From assembly GCA_019307665.1 (NCBI GenBank), contig JAFDJC010000049.1, positions 1 through 14,218 of the forward strand: a DNA stretch of 14,218 bases, given 5' to 3'. Source of the DNA: Deltaproteobacteria bacterium. Its GTDB lineage: Bacteria > Desulfobacterota > Desulfobacteria > Desulfobacterales > SURF-7. The position numbers and the translations under genes were made by a program. Numbering within the stretch: the stretch's first letter is position 1; each line of letters starts with the position of its first letter. Positions 13,354-14,218 of this stretch are shown piece after piece. Below the pieces are notes generated by a model that saw only the letters and a list, made by a program, of their open reading frames with translations, did no database searches and had not been told where the DNA came from.

Positions 13354-14218
13354 ATGAATCTGAATTTTCAAAAGATTTCCCTGGACAGACAAGTGGAATA
13401 CAATTCTTATCTATCCCGATGTTCTCAGAAAGCCTCGGATTACAGTTTCGTCAACCTCTGGGGTTGGGCCGAGGAACACGGTCTTCACTGGGCATGGACA
13501 GAAAATTTTGTTTGGATAATGCAGACAAAACCAGCGGTGTGTAACTGGCCTCCGGTTGGAGCCTGGGAGAAGGTTGATTGGAAATTACTTTTCAATAAAC
13601 ATGTTACAGTCCCTGCACATTTTGTGCGAATCCCTTCAGAGCTTTGCCGGACCTGGAAAGACCAGGAAGTAAAGATGACAATCGAGGAATCTCGAGGAGA
13701 CTGGGACTACATTTGCAATAGGCATGAACTAGCCGAGCTGAAGGGAAACCGCTTTCATAAGAAGAAAAATCTTGTTAACCGGTTTAAAAACAAGCACGAT
13801 TATCGGTATGCTCATTTTACGGACGAAATGGTCGATCAGGCCCTTGGCATGCAACAGGATTGGTGTGAATGGCGTGATTGTGAATCCGTTGATTCTTTAT
13901 CTGCCGAAAACAGGGTTATCCCGAGAGTTTTGCGTTCATGGAACAAACTGCAAAGGATGACAGGTGGGGCAATTACCGTAAATAACAACCTGGTAGCATA
14001 TACAATTGCTGAGTACATAGACGATGAGACGATTTTGATCCATTTTGAAAAAGGAAATACAGATTACAGAGGTGTTTATCAGGCCATAAACCAAATGTTT
14101 CTTGAGCAGATAAAAGAAGAATTCAAGCAGGTGAACCGTATGCAGGACCTTGATGATGAAGGTCTGCGTAAAGCGAAACTGTCGTATAGGCCGATCGGTT
14201 TTTTAAAAAAATATCGCG
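13354..14218 (+). CDS. DUF2156 family protein (partial at the window end)
   Basis: The frame is open from the ATG at 13354 to the last base (288 residues), with no stop in the window. The sequence fits DUF2156, a GNAT-fold family related to the C-terminal domain of phosphatidylglycerol lysyltransferases: NLWGWAEEHG near the N-terminus, a WDYICNRHELAELKG segment followed by RFHKKKNLVNRFK at about 115-145, and ILIHFEKGNTDYRGVYQAIN at about 225-245. The final YRPIGFLKKYR is the normal end of this family, so the gene is probably almost complete. The acceptor substrate is unknown; aminoacyl or acyl transfer is inferred from the fold. There is no strong ribosome site, and translation may be coupled to the di-iron gene 8 bp upstream. 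Confidence 0.75.
   Translation, partial: MNLNFQKISLDRQVEYNSYLSRCSQKASDYSFVNLWGWAEEHGLHWAWTENFVWIMQTKPAVCNWPPVGAWEKVDWKLLFNKHVTVPAHFVRIPSELCRTWKDQEVKMTIEESRGDWDYICNRHELAELKGNRFHKKKNLVNRFKNKHDYRYAHFTDEMVDQALGMQQDWCEWRDCESVDSLSAENRVIPRVLRSWNKLQRMTGGAITVNNNLVAYTIAEYIDDETILIHFEKGNTDYRGVYQAINQMFLEQIKEEFKQVNRMQDLDDEGLRKAKLSYRPIGFLKKYR

Overview
The window looks like a chromosomal stretch of an anaerobic, probably sulfate-reducing, Desulfobacterota-type bacterium (Desulfobacteraceae-like). This is inferred from gene content alone: a corrinoid-activating iron-sulfur ATPase, a DUF1638 protein, CoA-disulfide-reductase-like flavoproteins, rubrerythrin and rubredoxin-like proteins, and heavy use of sigma-54 regulators. 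The base composition is AT-leaning and no rRNA, tRNA, CRISPR array or transposase was seen.

Layout. Positions 1-195 hold the 3' end of a probable outer-membrane beta-barrel gene. It converges on a decayed AAA ATPase (DUF4143) remnant on the minus strand. Next comes a plus-strand operon: a DUF4242-like small protein (846-1160), a DUF1638 protein (1282-1935), a RACo-like corrinoid activator (2004-4082) and a sigma-54 activator with a cysteine-rich PAS domain (4111-5517). A flavoprotein disulfide reductase (5586-6920, minus) is divergent from a second flavoprotein (7408-8757, plus). The latter is followed by two tiny genes (8761-8898 and 8967-9056). A second sigma-54 activator (9111-10523, minus), colinear with the first, is divergent from a thioredoxin (10753-11085). 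The right end holds a lipoprotein beta-propeller (11236-12360), a small rubredoxin-like protein (12471-12638), a rubrerythrin-type di-iron protein (12848-13345) and a DUF2156 protein that runs off the window.

How the parts fit. Four good -24/-12 (sigma-54) promoter matches precede the DUF4242-DUF1638-RACo operon, both divergent flavoproteins and the thioredoxin. Each has GTTA/TAAC-type inverted repeats about 110-200 bp upstream, the usual position for an activator site. One has a perfect IHF consensus in between. The two activators have nearly the same recognition helix and the same five PAS cysteines. The simplest reading is one regulon, sensed by a cysteine-rich PAS domain, that joins corrinoid-protein reactivation to a thiol/flavin redox module. 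No methyltransferase or corrinoid protein lies in the window, so the partner of the activator is elsewhere or beyond the edges.

The most unusual signal is in the two tiny genes after the second flavoprotein. Both end in ACA-TGA. The first UGA would complete a C-P-T-U (CxxU) motif, and each UGA is followed at a suitable distance by a perfect 5-bp hairpin with a G-containing loop, like a bacterial SECIS element. They may be unannotated small selenoproteins.
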